Notes under the pieces: generated by a model | Databases searched by the model: none | Told to the model about the DNA's origin: nothing | The model's input: only the letters and a program-made list of their open reading frames with translations | Program-made: the position numbers and the translations under genes | In this document: piece by piece, positions 20,047 to 30,309 of the stretch | Numbering within the stretch: position 1 is the stretch's first letter | How the letters are laid out: each line of letters starts with the position of its first letter | Origin: Bacteroidota bacterium | GTDB taxonomy: Bacteria; Bacteroidota; Bacteroidia; UKL13-3 | Assembly: GCA_027487835.1 (NCBI GenBank) | Contig: JAIYCU010000029.1 | Span: forward strand, 62,001-126,000 | Length of the DNA stretch: 64,000 nucleotides | Direction: 5' to 3'

Positions 20047-22143
20047 TTAGCCCCGTGGTTGTGTCCTCACCCCTGGCGTAGGTCTAGGCGCAGGTGCTGG
20101 TCGGCCAGTTGGTCTTCCTTGCGGCTTTTGATTAGCAGGTGGTGTGAGTTGAACTGGTCTTGGTTTTTCCCAATAAACATCCAAAACTTTTACCGTAGTT
20201 CTACGATTTAATTGGTGCTCATCTTCAGTACATTTTAAACCTTCTTGTCTTTCGTTTGGTCCCTCGCAATTACAATGCAAAGCTAATGAGTCTTTCACGT
20301 TTTCGCCATATCCTCTAGAAACTAAACGAAGGGTATCAATTCCATTTTTTACCAAATATGCCACCGCAGAGTCGGCACGTCTTTGTGATAAACCAATATT
20401 GTAAATTGAGTCTGCACGACAGTCGGTATGTGAACCCAATTCAATTTTTAAAGTTGGATATTTATTTAGTACTGTAATCAATGAGTCTAGCACTTTTGCC
20501 GCATCTGGACGAATATTAGCCTTGTCCAAATCGTATAGAATTCCACGAAGCGTAAAGGTTTCTAAGCCTAAAGAGTTTAACTCAAAGTTTTGAATTAAAT
20601 CTGTAGACACTTCTAAACCACGTGTGGTTTGTTCTTCCATTTTACTATCATAGAACATGGCTCTAGAAGCAAAAAGTTCATAATCTGTTTTTGATTTTAG
20701 CACCACTTTATATGAACCTGCGCCGTCTGTTTTAATCACAATCTTACCAGTATCACTGCTAGAGGTTAGGGTAACTAAAGCATTTGGCATATTTTCTTTG
20801 GTAATAGCATTTTTTACCACACCACTCAAAGTGAACACCAATGGGGTCATGTGAAAACGATAGATATCGTCTTGTCCTTTACCACCTTCTCTATTACTAC
20901 TAAAGTATCCGCTTTCTTTATCTTTCCCAAAGATGATGGCAAAGTCATCGCCATGGGAGTTGATAGGAGATTTCATGTTAATTGGATCACTCCAATCAGT
21001 TGCATTTCCTTTAGACATGTAAATGTCTGTGCCACCAAGACCAACATGTCCATTTGAGGCAAAGTATAAGGTACCATCGTCTGTAATGGTAGGAAACATA
21101 TCATCGTCTTCAGTATTGATTACTGGGCCAAGGTTAATTGGGTCACCCCAAGTTTTTCCTCTTCCACTTTTAGTAACCATCCAAATATCTTTGCCACCAA
21201 TAGAGCCTGGCATATCCGAGCTAAAGTATAAAGTGCTGCCATCCTTGCTAAGACTTGGTTGTCCGCAGTTGAATGAATCGGTGCTAAAAGGTAGTGGCTC
21301 AGGTTCGCTCCACTCAGAGCCTGAAAGTTGTGAAGTATATAATCGACAAAAATTACCTTTCATATTATTGTCGTAATTACATTTAGTGATATAAATGGTT
21401 GCAAAACGACTGTCAAAGCAAACTACCCCATCATTTAATTTACCATTAAGCTTGTCTTTATCTACTAAAGTTGGTAATTGATACGTAATGTTATTAGGAT
21501 TTTTCTTATCAACTTTAAAAGTTACGGTATACAAATCTGTGTAGCTATTGGTGGTCCAGCCATAAGAAGTGCTACTTACCCCTTTTTCTCTGTCTGAGGT
21601 AAAATATAATTGGTCTTTCTTAAAAAATTGCGGTGCAAAATCTTCCCAACGCGTATTTAGGCCTTTTACATTTTCTACTAAATAACGGGTTTTATCATTT
21701 TTCCATTTCAATGCATTTTGACAACCATCGATGAGTCTTTGGGTTTCGGTTGCTTTTTCATTTGAAAGCTTAAGGTAGTTCTTAAACTCAATAATCGCTT
21801 CATCATATTTGCCATTGTTCTTAAGCGTTTTGGCAAGCATGTATTGATTTTCTGGGTTTTTAGGGTCAACCTTGATGGCTTTACGATACCAGCTTTCTGC
21901 ATTCTTCATGTCATTCATTTTCCAATAACAGAAGGCTGCATTATTTGCAGATTCAATGCGCTCATCTTTTTTCTTGGTACTTGAATATACCTTTCTATAG
22001 TTTTCGTTAGCAAAACCATATTCTTTTTTAGTCATATGCTCTCTGGCAGCAGCAATGGAGCCTTTTTTAGCGCAACTGCTAAGCATAAGTATTCCACCTA
22101 TTAATAGGCTGAAACTAAGAAGAAGTAAATGTCTTTTATTCAT
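20047..22143 (-). CDS. PorE-like lipoprotein: TPR + PD40 + CarboxypepD-reg-like + OmpA, with Pro/Arg-rich C-terminal tail
   Basis: ORF 698 aa; lipobox LMLSSC; PD40 motifs; OmpA ELGSHTDCRADSIYNIGLSQRRADSAVAYL; tail QGRPTGRPAPAPRPTPGVRTQPRG. Confidence 0.85.
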   Translation of the reverse strand: MNKRHLLLLSFSLLIGGILMLSSCAKKGSIAAAREHMTKKEYGFANENYRKVYSSTKKKDERIESANNAAFCYWKMNDMKNAESWYRKAIKVDPKNPENQYMLAKTLKNNGKYDEAIIEFKNYLKLSNEKATETQRLIDGCQNALKWKNDKTRYLVENVKGLNTRWEDFAPQFFKKDQLYFTSDREKGVSSTSYGWTTNSYTDLYTVTFKVDKKNPNNITYQLPTLVDKDKLNGKLNDGVVCFDSRFATIYITKCNYDNNMKGNFCRLYTSQLSGSEWSEPEPLPFSTDSFNCGQPSLSKDGSTLYFSSDMPGSIGGKDIWMVTKSGRGKTWGDPINLGPVINTEDDDMFPTITDDGTLYFASNGHVGLGGTDIYMSKGNATDWSDPINMKSPINSHGDDFAIIFGKDKESGYFSSNREGGKGQDDIYRFHMTPLVFTLSGVVKNAITKENMPNALVTLTSSSDTGKIVIKTDGAGSYKVVLKSKTDYELFASRAMFYDSKMEEQTTRGLEVSTDLIQNFELNSLGLETFTLRGILYDLDKANIRPDAAKVLDSLITVLNKYPTLKIELGSHTDCRADSIYNIGLSQRRADSAVAYLVKNGIDTLRLVSRGYGENVKDSLALHCNCEGPNERQEGLKCTEDEHQLNRRTTVKVLDVYWEKPRPVQLTPPANQKPQGRPTGRPAPAPRPTPGVRTQPRG

Positions 22144-22230
22144 GAATGGACCGAATTAATGCGATTTCTATTTAATGCAAGTTTATTAAATTTTTACACA
22201 CTATTGACTATTTTCTATCAAAAATTTCAT

Positions 22231-22258
22231 AAAAAAAGCGGCCGAGGCCGCTTTTTTT
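22231..22258 (-). terminator. Rho-independent terminator of glnN
   Basis: AAAAAAAGCGGCC-GA-GGCCGCTTTTTTT; overlaps the glnN stop codon. Confidence 0.9.
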
Positions 22259-24443
22259 ATTTTATAAAGAGCATTTCCCTGTATTTTGGGAGCTTCCAAA
22301 GTTCGTCATCTACAAGATATTCAAGCGAATCACTTGCGTCTCTAATGGGGTCAAACAATGGCTTTACCTTTTTACAAATAGCTAAAGCACTTTCATGAGA
22401 ACTTTTTGCATGGTGTGCTTTCTCAAGTTCTGCTTGAAGTTTCTGCACATTACCATAAATGGTTTTGATGTGTCCACTTATTTCTTTTATCAAATTTACC
22501 TGAACTTCGGTATCTGTTTTTGTTAAACCTGCAGCTTTCATGGCATCCACGCTTTCTGCTAAATTTCTTTGATAAGCAATGGCCGCCGGAATTACATGTG
22601 AAGTTGCTAGTTGCGCCAATAATTTGGCCTCAATGTCTAATTTCTTTACATATAACTCTTGCATAATTTCATAACGTGCATTTAGCTCTACCTCGTTAAA
22701 AATTTCGTTGCTAACAAATAAATCCTTTGAAGTTTTGCTGATATAAGCATTTAAAGCTTCAGGGGTTGTTTTTATATTGCTTAAGCCGCGTTTAGCAGCT
22801 TCTTTAACCCATTCGTCGCCATACCCATTTCCTTCAAAAAGAATTTTCTTGCTGGCTTTGTAATATCCTTTAAGAACTTCAAGAATAGCTTCTTCTTTTT
22901 TATTGCCATTCTTTTTAATGTCGGCATCTACTTCTGCCTTAAACTTGTTCAATTGGTTGGCCATAATTGTATTTAACACAATCATTGCATTTGCGCTATT
23001 TGCGCTAGAACCAACTGCTCTAAATTCAAATTTATTTCCTGTGAAAGCAAATGGAGAAGTTCTATTTCTATCGGTATTATCCAATAAAATATCTGGTATT
23101 TTATTTACATTAATGCTGGCTGCTTTGCTGGTTTTGCTAGTAGCTTTATTGTTTAAAAGACTTTCTAGAACCTCTGTCATTTGTGTACCAATAAAGATAC
23201 TCATTATGGCAGGTGGTGCTTCGTTGGCTCCTAAACGATGGTCATTTCCTGCAGAAGCGATAGAGGCGCGAAGTAAATCTGCATGATCGTGTACTGCTTT
23301 AATTACATTTACAAAGAAGGTTAAGAACTGAAGGTTATTGGCAGGGTCTTTAGTTGGGGCCAATAAATTAACACCGCTATCTGTAATTAAACTCCAGTTA
23401 TTGTGTTTTCCACTGCCATTTACACCTGCAAAAGGTTTTTCGTGTAATAACACTTTAAAGTGGTGACGTTGTGCTACTTTCTCCATCACATCCATTAGCA
23501 ATTGGTTGTGGTCTATGGCTAAGTTTACCTCTTCAAAGTTAGGAGCACATTCAAATTGAGACGGAGCAACTTCGTTATGACGTGTTTTTAAAGGAATACC
23601 TAGTTTGTAACATTCGGTTTCAAAATCAACCATGAAATCGTGAACCCTTGGTGGAATTGAACCAAAATAATGATCTTCTAATTGTTGGCCTTTTTCTGGG
23701 GATAATCCAATTAAGGTACGACCGGTTAGCATTAAGTCGGGTCTTGCAATTACCATGGCTTCATCTACCAAAAAGTATTCTTGCTCAATACCTAAAGAGG
23801 CAAATGCTTTTTGAACTTGTTTGTCAAAATAACTAGAAACGACATTTATAACTGATTTTTCAACAGCATGCAGTGCTTTTAGCAAGGGTGCTTTATAATC
23901 TAAGGCTTCACCTGTATATGAAACAAAAATGGTAGGAATGCAAAGTGTTTTTCCATTTGAACCTTCCATGATGAAAGCGGGTGAAGAGGGGTCCCAGGCT
24001 GTATAACCGCGTGCTTCAAAAGTATTTCTAATACCGCCATTAGGGAAGCTAGAAGCATCAGGTTCTTGTTGAACCAAAGCGCTGCCGCTGAATTTTTCAA
24101 CGGAACGACCATCTTCTGTGGGTTCAAAAAAGGAATCGTGTTTTTCTGCAGTTGCACCTGTTAAGGGCTGAAACCAATGGGTGTAGTGGCTAACACCTTT
24201 AGACATAGCCCAGGCTTTCATACCACTGGCTACTTGGTCTGCAACATTTCTATCAATTTTTTCACCATTCTTAATCGCATTCGAAACTGCTTTATAAGCT
24301 TCCTTGCTTAAGAATTGTAACATGGCAGCGTCGTTAAAAACATTGCTGTTAAAGTAATCCGAAATTTTATCGGAAGGGGGAGTGACACTCACGGTTTTTC
24401 TGGCTTGAACCGTGTCCAGGGCTTTAAATCGTAAAGTTAGCAT
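22257..24443 (-). CDS. glnN: type III glutamine synthetase
   Basis: ORF 728 aa; GIEQEYFLVD, KPFAGVNGSGKHNNWSL, GNDHRLGANEAPPAI, GSIII length and architecture. Confidence 0.93.
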   Translation of the reverse strand: MLTLRFKALDTVQARKTVSVTPPSDKISDYFNSNVFNDAAMLQFLSKEAYKAVSNAIKNGEKIDRNVADQVASGMKAWAMSKGVSHYTHWFQPLTGATAEKHDSFFEPTEDGRSVEKFSGSALVQQEPDASSFPNGGIRNTFEARGYTAWDPSSPAFIMEGSNGKTLCIPTIFVSYTGEALDYKAPLLKALHAVEKSVINVVSSYFDKQVQKAFASLGIEQEYFLVDEAMVIARPDLMLTGRTLIGLSPEKGQQLEDHYFGSIPPRVHDFMVDFETECYKLGIPLKTRHNEVAPSQFECAPNFEEVNLAIDHNQLLMDVMEKVAQRHHFKVLLHEKPFAGVNGSGKHNNWSLITDSGVNLLAPTKDPANNLQFLTFFVNVIKAVHDHADLLRASIASAGNDHRLGANEAPPAIMSIFIGTQMTEVLESLLNNKATSKTSKAASINVNKIPDILLDNTDRNRTSPFAFTGNKFEFRAVGSSANSANAMIVLNTIMANQLNKFKAEVDADIKKNGNKKEEAILEVLKGYYKASKKILFEGNGYGDEWVKEAAKRGLSNIKTTPEALNAYISKTSKDLFVSNEIFNEVELNARYEIMQELYVKKLDIEAKLLAQLATSHVIPAAIAYQRNLAESVDAMKAAGLTKTDTEVQVNLIKEISGHIKTIYGNVQKLQAELEKAHHAKSSHESALAICKKVKPLFDPIRDASDSLEYLVDDELWKLPKYREMLFIK

Positions 24444-24524
24444 AGTGCAGATTCATTTTATTGGCCGCGAAGATAAGTTTATATATCTTTATTAATTGCC
24501 TAAATAGTAAACAATTAATCCGCA

Positions 24525-24546
24525 TTTTTAGGTTCAAACCTAAAAA
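24525..24546. repeat. 22-bp inverted repeat with the dispersed motif at its core
   Basis: TTTTTAGGTT-CA-AACCTAAAAA. Confidence 0.85.
24531..24540 (-). repeat. dispersed motif GGTTTGAACC (intergenic)
   Basis: taGGTTCAAACCtaa. Confidence 0.9.
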
Positions 24547-24565
24547 AACACTGTGGAAACTATTT

Positions 24566-25504
24566 TTAAGAGCCTTTGATATTGGCTAAAATCCCTTCCT
24601 TTAATGCATAATGGCTGGCAATAATTTGAGTTGACCCGAGCCTTTTTAAAACATAAGACATTAATGTGCTTGCCGCAACTATCATATCTATCCTAAAGTT
24701 TGGAAGGCCTTTCATTTCTTGTCTTTCTTCCACCGTGCTTGATAAAATGAAATCTGTGAATTTTTCAACTTGACCCAAGGAAACTAAGTGGGCGTGTCCT
24801 GTAATTTCTTCTAATCTTTCGTTTAAATCTTTTTCTAACACTTCTCTTAGGGTATCAAAGCTTCCAGCTGAACCTGCAAAGATTTTAGCCTGATAAATGG
24901 CTTGCTTTTGCCATACTTCTTGTAAATTGGTTTCAAAAAAATCTTCTAAATTTTGAAGCTGAACATGTGTTATAGGTTCAGAGATAGCAAAGGCATCTAT
25001 TAGCCTTGCAGCGCCAATTTCAAAGCTTTTTTTCCAAATAATTTCTTCCCCTTTTCCAAGAATAAACTCCACGCTTCCGCCGCCAATGTCCATTACCCAA
25101 ATGGGCTCTTGAGGAAAGGGGAAGGAATATGCTACACCTTTATAAATGAGTTCCGCCTCCAAATTTCCTTCTATTTTTTTTATGTTGAACCCAAAACGTT
25201 CTTTAATTTCTAGCAAGAATTCTTGGCCATTACGGGCGTTTCTGATGGCGGAGGTGCCGGTGGCTTGGATATTTGTTACGCTGAATTCCTTTATTTTCTC
25301 TTCAAATATCACCAATGCCTCCATGGCTCTTTCCCATGCGTCGGGGGCAATAATACCTTTATTTATGCCGCTTTGGCCAATTTTTACAGGAATTTGTAAT
25401 TGAAAGGATTCCTCAATTTGGTTCAAACCAAGCCTTCCAATTAGCAAATGAAAGGTATTGGTGCCCAAATCAATAACCGCAACGGTAGGATTGCTATTTA
25501 GCAT
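24566..25504 (-). CDS. ppx: Ppx/GppA family exopolyphosphatase
   Basis: ORF 312 aa; VAVIDLGTNTFHLLIG, ATGTSAIRNARNG, WVMDIGGGSVEF. Confidence 0.88.
   Translation of the reverse strand: MLNSNPTVAVIDLGTNTFHLLIGRLGLNQIEESFQLQIPVKIGQSGINKGIIAPDAWERAMEALVIFEEKIKEFSVTNIQATGTSAIRNARNGQEFLLEIKERFGFNIKKIEGNLEAELIYKGVAYSFPFPQEPIWVMDIGGGSVEFILGKGEEIIWKKSFEIGAARLIDAFAISEPITHVQLQNLEDFFETNLQEVWQKQAIYQAKIFAGSAGSFDTLREVLEKDLNERLEEITGHAHLVSLGQVEKFTDFILSSTVEERQEMKGLPNFRIDMIVAASTLMSYVLKRLGSTQIIASHYALKEGILANIKGS
25420..25429 (-). repeat. dispersed motif GGTTTGAACC
   Basis: ttGGTTCAAACCaag in ppx. Confidence 0.9.
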
Positions 25505-25553
25505 TAAAAATAAGTTGTAAGTTATTTACCAGCTGCTAGATGCCCGCAGCTAA

Positions 25554-26804
25554 TTAAACCAACATTCTTACTGGATTTTCTAATAGATCTTTTAAACTTT
25601 GAAGGAAGGCTGAGCCTGTTGCCCCATCTACCACGCGGTGATCACAGCTTAATGTAACTTTCATTACTTGGGCAATCATCATTTCGCCGTTTTTAGCAAT
25701 GACTGTTTCTTTGGCAGCACCTACTGCTAAAATACAAGCATCTGGCGGATTAATAATGGCTGTAAATTCATCGATGCCAAACATACCTAGGTTTGAGATA
25801 GTAAAGGTATTACCCTCAAATTCATTTGGTTGAAGTTTTTTGTTCTTAGCCTTTTCTGCTAATTGCTTAACCTCTGCACTGATGTGCGAAAGCGATTTAT
25901 TATCCGCAAATTTTACTACGGGCACAATTAATCCGTCTTCTATTGCTACGGCTACCCCAACATGAATGTGCTGGTTATAACGAATTTTATCTCCTAACCA
26001 ACTTGAATTAACATTTGGATTTTTGCGTAACGAAAGTGCAACTGCCTTTATAATAATATCGTTTACAGAGATTTTAATCTCGCTAAATTCATTGATTTGC
26101 TTACGTGCACTGATAACGTTATCCATCACAATGCTCATGGTAAGGTAGAAGTGTGGCGCAGTATGCTTGCTTTCACCCAATCGGCGGGCAATTACTTTGC
26201 GCATTTGGCTTACAGGCACTTCCGTAAAGCTTTCGCTAGCTACAATTTGAGGAAGTGAAACTGGCGCAGTAGCCTTGGTGCTGGTTTGGACAGCCGGACT
26301 AAAATTTTCAACATCACGCTTAACTATTCGGCCATTGTCGCCACTGCCGCTAACTTGATTTAAATCGATGCCTTTCTCTTTGGCAAGTGATTTTGCAAGT
26401 GGAGAAGCTATCAATCGGCCATCTGCATGAGCTGACGTTATTGCAGGTGTTGCAGGTGTTTCAGTAGGTGTTGAGGCAATTGGCACTTCTGCTGGTGGAG
26501 TTGAGGAAGGAGCAGGAGATGCTGCTGGAGCAGCGGTATTAGCAAGCAAGGCACTAATATCTTCACCTGCATTACCAACAATTGCTATAAGTGCATCCAC
26601 AGGAACAGAGCCGCCTGCCGGAATTCCAATATGAAGGAGCGTTCCTTTTATAAAGTTTTCTAACTCCATTGTAGCTTTATCGGTTTCTACCTCAGCCAAA
26701 ATATCTCCTGGCTTAACGGCGTCACCAACATTCTTCAACCAAGATACAATTACCCCTTCGGTCATGGTATCACTCATTTTGGGCATTCTAATTACTTCGG
26801 CCAT
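25554..26804 (-). CDS. pdhC: pyruvate dehydrogenase complex E2 (dihydrolipoamide acetyltransferase)
   Basis: ORF 416 aa; lipoyl domain VETDKATMELE, Ala/Pro linker, E3-binding domain, CDHRVVDGATG active site. Confidence 0.92.
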   Translation of the reverse strand: MAEVIRMPKMSDTMTEGVIVSWLKNVGDAVKPGDILAEVETDKATMELENFIKGTLLHIGIPAGGSVPVDALIAIVGNAGEDISALLANTAAPAASPAPSSTPPAEVPIASTPTETPATPAITSAHADGRLIASPLAKSLAKEKGIDLNQVSGSGDNGRIVKRDVENFSPAVQTSTKATAPVSLPQIVASESFTEVPVSQMRKVIARRLGESKHTAPHFYLTMSIVMDNVISARKQINEFSEIKISVNDIIIKAVALSLRKNPNVNSSWLGDKIRYNQHIHVGVAVAIEDGLIVPVVKFADNKSLSHISAEVKQLAEKAKNKKLQPNEFEGNTFTISNLGMFGIDEFTAIINPPDACILAVGAAKETVIAKNGEMMIAQVMKVTLSCDHRVVDGATGSAFLQSLKDLLENPVRMLV

Positions 26805-26950
26805 TGTGGTATGCTAATTTTTTTGCGAACTGCAAAAATATTCTTTAATCCTATTGGTGCAAGTTAAAAAAGTTGGATTGAACGTAAAATCTCATTTGAA
26901 ATAGGCTAAAGCCTATTAAGCAGCAGCCTGTTCTATACTTCTTAAATCAA

Positions 26951-27400
26951 CTAAAACTTCTTTTTCCAAATTTTATCGGTATGTTCGATATATAAAGGAA
27001 GGGCAGAAGAGCCATACCATTCTAAAATTTCTGGTTCAAAGATTTTGACATTGATGCTCGCATCTCCTTTAAGCAGGTTATTTACCTCATCTCTATTTTT
27101 AGCATCTAAGATAAAAATGCCGCGGTAGCCTATATTGTTAGAGGTAATAGGGCCTGAAACTATTAATTTTCCAGAGGCTTGCATGGCTTTCATATTATCA
27201 AAATGGCTTCTGAAACAACTATCTCGGTAAGCTTTGTCTTTTACCAAATTATCACCGGATTTTAAAATTACCAAATAGTACCGTTTCATGCCAAAATCAT
27301 CTCCCCCAAGCTTTTTGGCCAAGGTGCTATCATAATTAGGATTTTGGGCAAGTGTTATTTTCACTAATAGTATAAATAGCAGTCCAAATATTGTTTTCAT
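26951..27400 (-). CDS. YciI-like domain protein with signal peptide
   Basis: ORF 26951-27430, likely start MKTIFGLLFILLVKITLAQ at 27400; YciI-like body (LIVSGPITSNNIGYRGIFILDA). Confidence 0.65.
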   Translation of the reverse strand: MKTIFGLLFILLVKITLAQNPNYDSTLAKKLGGDDFGMKRYYLVILKSGDNLVKDKAYRDSCFRSHFDNMKAMQASGKLIVSGPITSNNIGYRGIFILDAKNRDEVNNLLKGDASINVKIFEPEILEWYGSSALPLYIEHTDKIWKKKF

Positions 27401-27513
27401 AAAGTTTAATACTGTAATTTGAGCGTACAATATAATTAAAGAAACAATCTCCTAAAATTTAGGTAGGGAATCTTCCCTAAAAAATTATTTTTGACCTATT
27501 GGATTTCAAAATT

Positions 27514-28308
27514 ATGAATCAATACGAAACGTTATTAAAACACATTTACGAAAACGGTAATGAAAAGGCCGACCGCACAGGAACAGGCACCAGAAGCATT
27601 TTTGGAGCCCAAATACGCTTTGATTTAGCGGAAGGCTTTCCTTTAATCACCACCAAAAAGGTGCATTTGAAGTCGATTATTCATGAATTGCTTTGGTTTA
27701 TAAAAGGAGAAACCAATACCAAATATCTTACTGATAATGGGGTTAGCATTTGGGACGAATGGGCTGATGAAAACGGCAATTTAGGTCCGGTATATGGCTA
27801 CCAATGGCGCTCTTGGCCTACCCCAGATGGTATGCATATCGACCAATTATCCGAAGTTATTGAAACCTTAAAAACCAACCCAGATAGCCGTCGCATTATT
27901 GTGAGCGCTTGGAATGTGGCCGATCTTTCTAAAATGGCCTTAATGCCATGCCATGCTTTTTTTCAATTTTATGTAGCCAATGGAAAATTAAGCTGTCAAT
28001 TGTATCAGCGCAGCGCCGATATGTTTCTTGGGGTTCCGTTTAATATTGCCTCTTATGCTTTACTTACTCATATGGTTGCACAAGTATGTAATTTAGAGGT
28101 GGGCGATTTTGTGCATACTTTTGGTGATGCGCATATTTATAGCAATCATTACCAACAAGTGGAACTTCAATTGTCTCGTGAACCTAGGCCTTACCCAACT
28201 TTAGTTATGAACCCCAATGTAAAATCGATTTTTGATTTTGTATTTGAAGATTTTAGTTTTGAAGGCTATGAGCCACATCCAGCCATTAAAGCGCCAGTGG
28301 CGGTGTAA
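27514..28308 (+). CDS. thyA: thymidylate synthase
   Basis: ORF 27499-28308, likely start [11 protein letters not shown] at 27514; [54 protein letters not shown]. Confidence 0.97.
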   Translation: MNQYETLLKHIYENGNEKADRTGTGTRSIFGAQIRFDLAEGFPLITTKKVHLKSIIHELLWFIKGETNTKYLTDNGVSIWDEWADENGNLGPVYGYQWRSWPTPDGMHIDQLSEVIETLKTNPDSRRIIVSAWNVADLSKMALMPCHAFFQFYVANGKLSCQLYQRSADMFLGVPFNIASYALLTHMVAQVCNLEVGDFVHTFGDAHIYSNHYQQVELQLSREPRPYPTLVMNPNVKSIFDFVFEDFSFEGYEPHPAIKAPVAV

Positions 28309-28310
28309 TT

Positions 28311-28712
28311 TTACTCTCTCTCCAATTTAAATTCATTTACCTGCATTCCTTTGCCATTGTCTTTCATAAAAATATAGCTACGGAATTTTCCATTACTGGC
28401 CTCATAGATAATAATGGCGTATTTAGCGCCTTGACCAGAAGATCCTTTATGTTGAATAGTTACTGATTTTGGAGGATGTTGGTTGAAAAAGGTGCGCAAC
28501 ATTTGTTCAGCTTGTTGTTTGCTGTAAATCCCTTCATTGTCTAGTAGGGTCAATTCTACGCTGCTGCTAAAAAATTGAGTAAGCCCGCTTACTTGCCCTG
28601 CCCGCATGGCTCCTGCTATATTGTCAAAGCTATCTAACTTTGTTTGAAAGCTACATAAACTTAAGATAAGGATGCTTAAAACAACTAATTTTTTCATGCT
28701 GATTTTTGCCAA
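28311..28712 (-). CDS. DUF4783-like secreted protein
   Basis: ORF 133 aa; N-terminal signal; GAMRAGQVSGLTQFFSSSVELTLLDNEGIYSKQQAEQMLRTFF. Confidence 0.65.
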   Translation of the reverse strand: MAKISMKKLVVLSILILSLCSFQTKLDSFDNIAGAMRAGQVSGLTQFFSSSVELTLLDNEGIYSKQQAEQMLRTFFNQHPPKSVTIQHKGSSGQGAKYAIIIYEASNGKFRSYIFMKDNGKGMQVNEFKLERE

Positions 28713-28782
28713 AAATTCCCAAAAACTATGCCACTAATATATATCAGTTCTTTTATGATTGAAAAGGAATAATTTCGCATGT

Positions 28783-30309
28783 ATGGAAAATCGTGTAATT
28801 TTACTCATTCTAGATGGTTGGGGAATTGGAAAACCCTATGCCGGAAATGCTATCAATCTAGCTCATAAACCAAATTTTGATAGGCTTCTTGCCAATTACC
28901 CAAATGCCACGCTGCACACTTCTGGCGAATGGGTTGGATTACCACATGGCCAAATGGGAAACAGTGAAGTGGGTCACATGAACATTGGAGCTGGTAGGGT
29001 TGTATGGCAACAATTAGTGCTCATCAACAAAGCATTTTCTGAAGGTTTTGTAAACCAAAATGAAACTTTACTAAAGGCTGTACAATATGCAAAAGACCAT
29101 CAAAAGAAAATTCACTTAATTGGTTTGGTAAGCGATGGCGGTGTGCATAGCAGCCTAGTTCATCTTAAAGGCCTTTGTAGTTTTTTACAACATAATCAGT
29201 GCCCAGATTTCTTTGTCCATGCTTTCACAGATGGTAGAGATACAGACCCTAAAGGTGGGATTGCCTATTTAACAGATTTGTCTAATCACCTAGCCGCTAC
29301 CAAAGGCCACCTAGCTAGCATTACCGGCCGCTATTTTGCCATGGATAGAGACAAGCGTTGGGAACGTGTAAAGCTAGCCTATGACGCCTTGGTTCAAGCC
29401 AAAGGAGAGCTTAGTAACAACCCTTTAAGCTTAATGGAGCAACGTTATCTTGCTGGTGAAACTGATGAGTTTTTAAAGCCCATTATTGTGGCAAACCCAC
29501 AGGGAAATCCAATTGCAAAAATTGAAGCGGGCGATGTAGTTATCAATTTTAACTTTAGAACAGATCGTGGTAGAGAAATTTCAGAAGCGCTTACGCAAAA
29601 AGACTTTCCAGAGCAAGAGATGAAGGCGCTCGACCTCCAATACATAACCCTTACAGAATATGATAAAACATTTAAGAAGGTTGGGGTGGTTTTTCCAGAT
29701 ATTGAATTAAATAATACTTTAGGTGAAGTGTTAGAGGCACATGCCAAAAAACAAGTGCGTATCGCTGAAACAGAGAAATACCCTCATGTTACCTTCTTTT
29801 TTAGTGGTGGCAGAGAGTTGCCATTTATTGGTGAAATCAGACATATGGCTCCTTCGCCAAAGGTTGCCACTTATGATCTTCAACCAGAAATGAGTGCAGA
29901 GGAAGTTTGTAATTTTACTTTGTCAGAAATTGAAAAAAATGAAGCCGATTTTATGTGTGTTAACTTTGCTAACCCAGATATGGTAGGCCATACGGGTGTG
30001 GTGCCAGCCGAAATAAAAGCCATAGAAAAAGTAGATGATTGCTTAGGAAGGGTTGTTAATGCAGCGCTTGCCAAAGGGTATAGCCTATTGGTAACTGCCG
30101 ATCATGGCAATGGAGAATACATGATTAATGAAGAGGATGGAACGCCAAATACAGCCCATACCACCAACGATGTGCCTTTATTACTTATTCAACCCAATGC
30201 GCAATACCAAATTAAAGCAGGTAAATTGGCAGATTTAGCGCCCACTACGCTTGCCTTAATGGGCATTACAAAACCCGCTGAAATGGATGGTGATTCTTTA
30301 TTGGTTTAA
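28783..30309 (+). CDS. gpmI: 2,3-bisphosphoglycerate-independent phosphoglycerate mutase
   Basis: ORF 28759-30309, likely start MENRVILLILDGWGIG at 28783; GQMGNSEVGHMNIGAGR, HAFTDGRDTDP, TADHGNGEYM. Confidence 0.96.
   Translation: MENRVILLILDGWGIGKPYAGNAINLAHKPNFDRLLANYPNATLHTSGEWVGLPHGQMGNSEVGHMNIGAGRVVWQQLVLINKAFSEGFVNQNETLLKAVQYAKDHQKKIHLIGLVSDGGVHSSLVHLKGLCSFLQHNQCPDFFVHAFTDGRDTDPKGGIAYLTDLSNHLAATKGHLASITGRYFAMDRDKRWERVKLAYDALVQAKGELSNNPLSLMEQRYLAGETDEFLKPIIVANPQGNPIAKIEAGDVVINFNFRTDRGREISEALTQKDFPEQEMKALDLQYITLTEYDKTFKKVGVVFPDIELNNTLGEVLEAHAKKQVRIAETEKYPHVTFFFSGGRELPFIGEIRHMAPSPKVATYDLQPEMSAEEVCNFTLSEIEKNEADFMCVNFANPDMVGHTGVVPAEIKAIEKVDDCLGRVVNAALAKGYSLLVTADHGNGEYMINEEDGTPNTAHTTNDVPLLLIQPNAQYQIKAGKLADLAPTTLALMGITKPAEMDGDSLLV

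Noticed and set aside
26401-26530. Repetitive GGTGTTGCAGGTGTT-like sequence in the PDH E2 gene
   Set aside because: Explained by the Ala/Pro-rich interdomain linker normal for E2 proteins.
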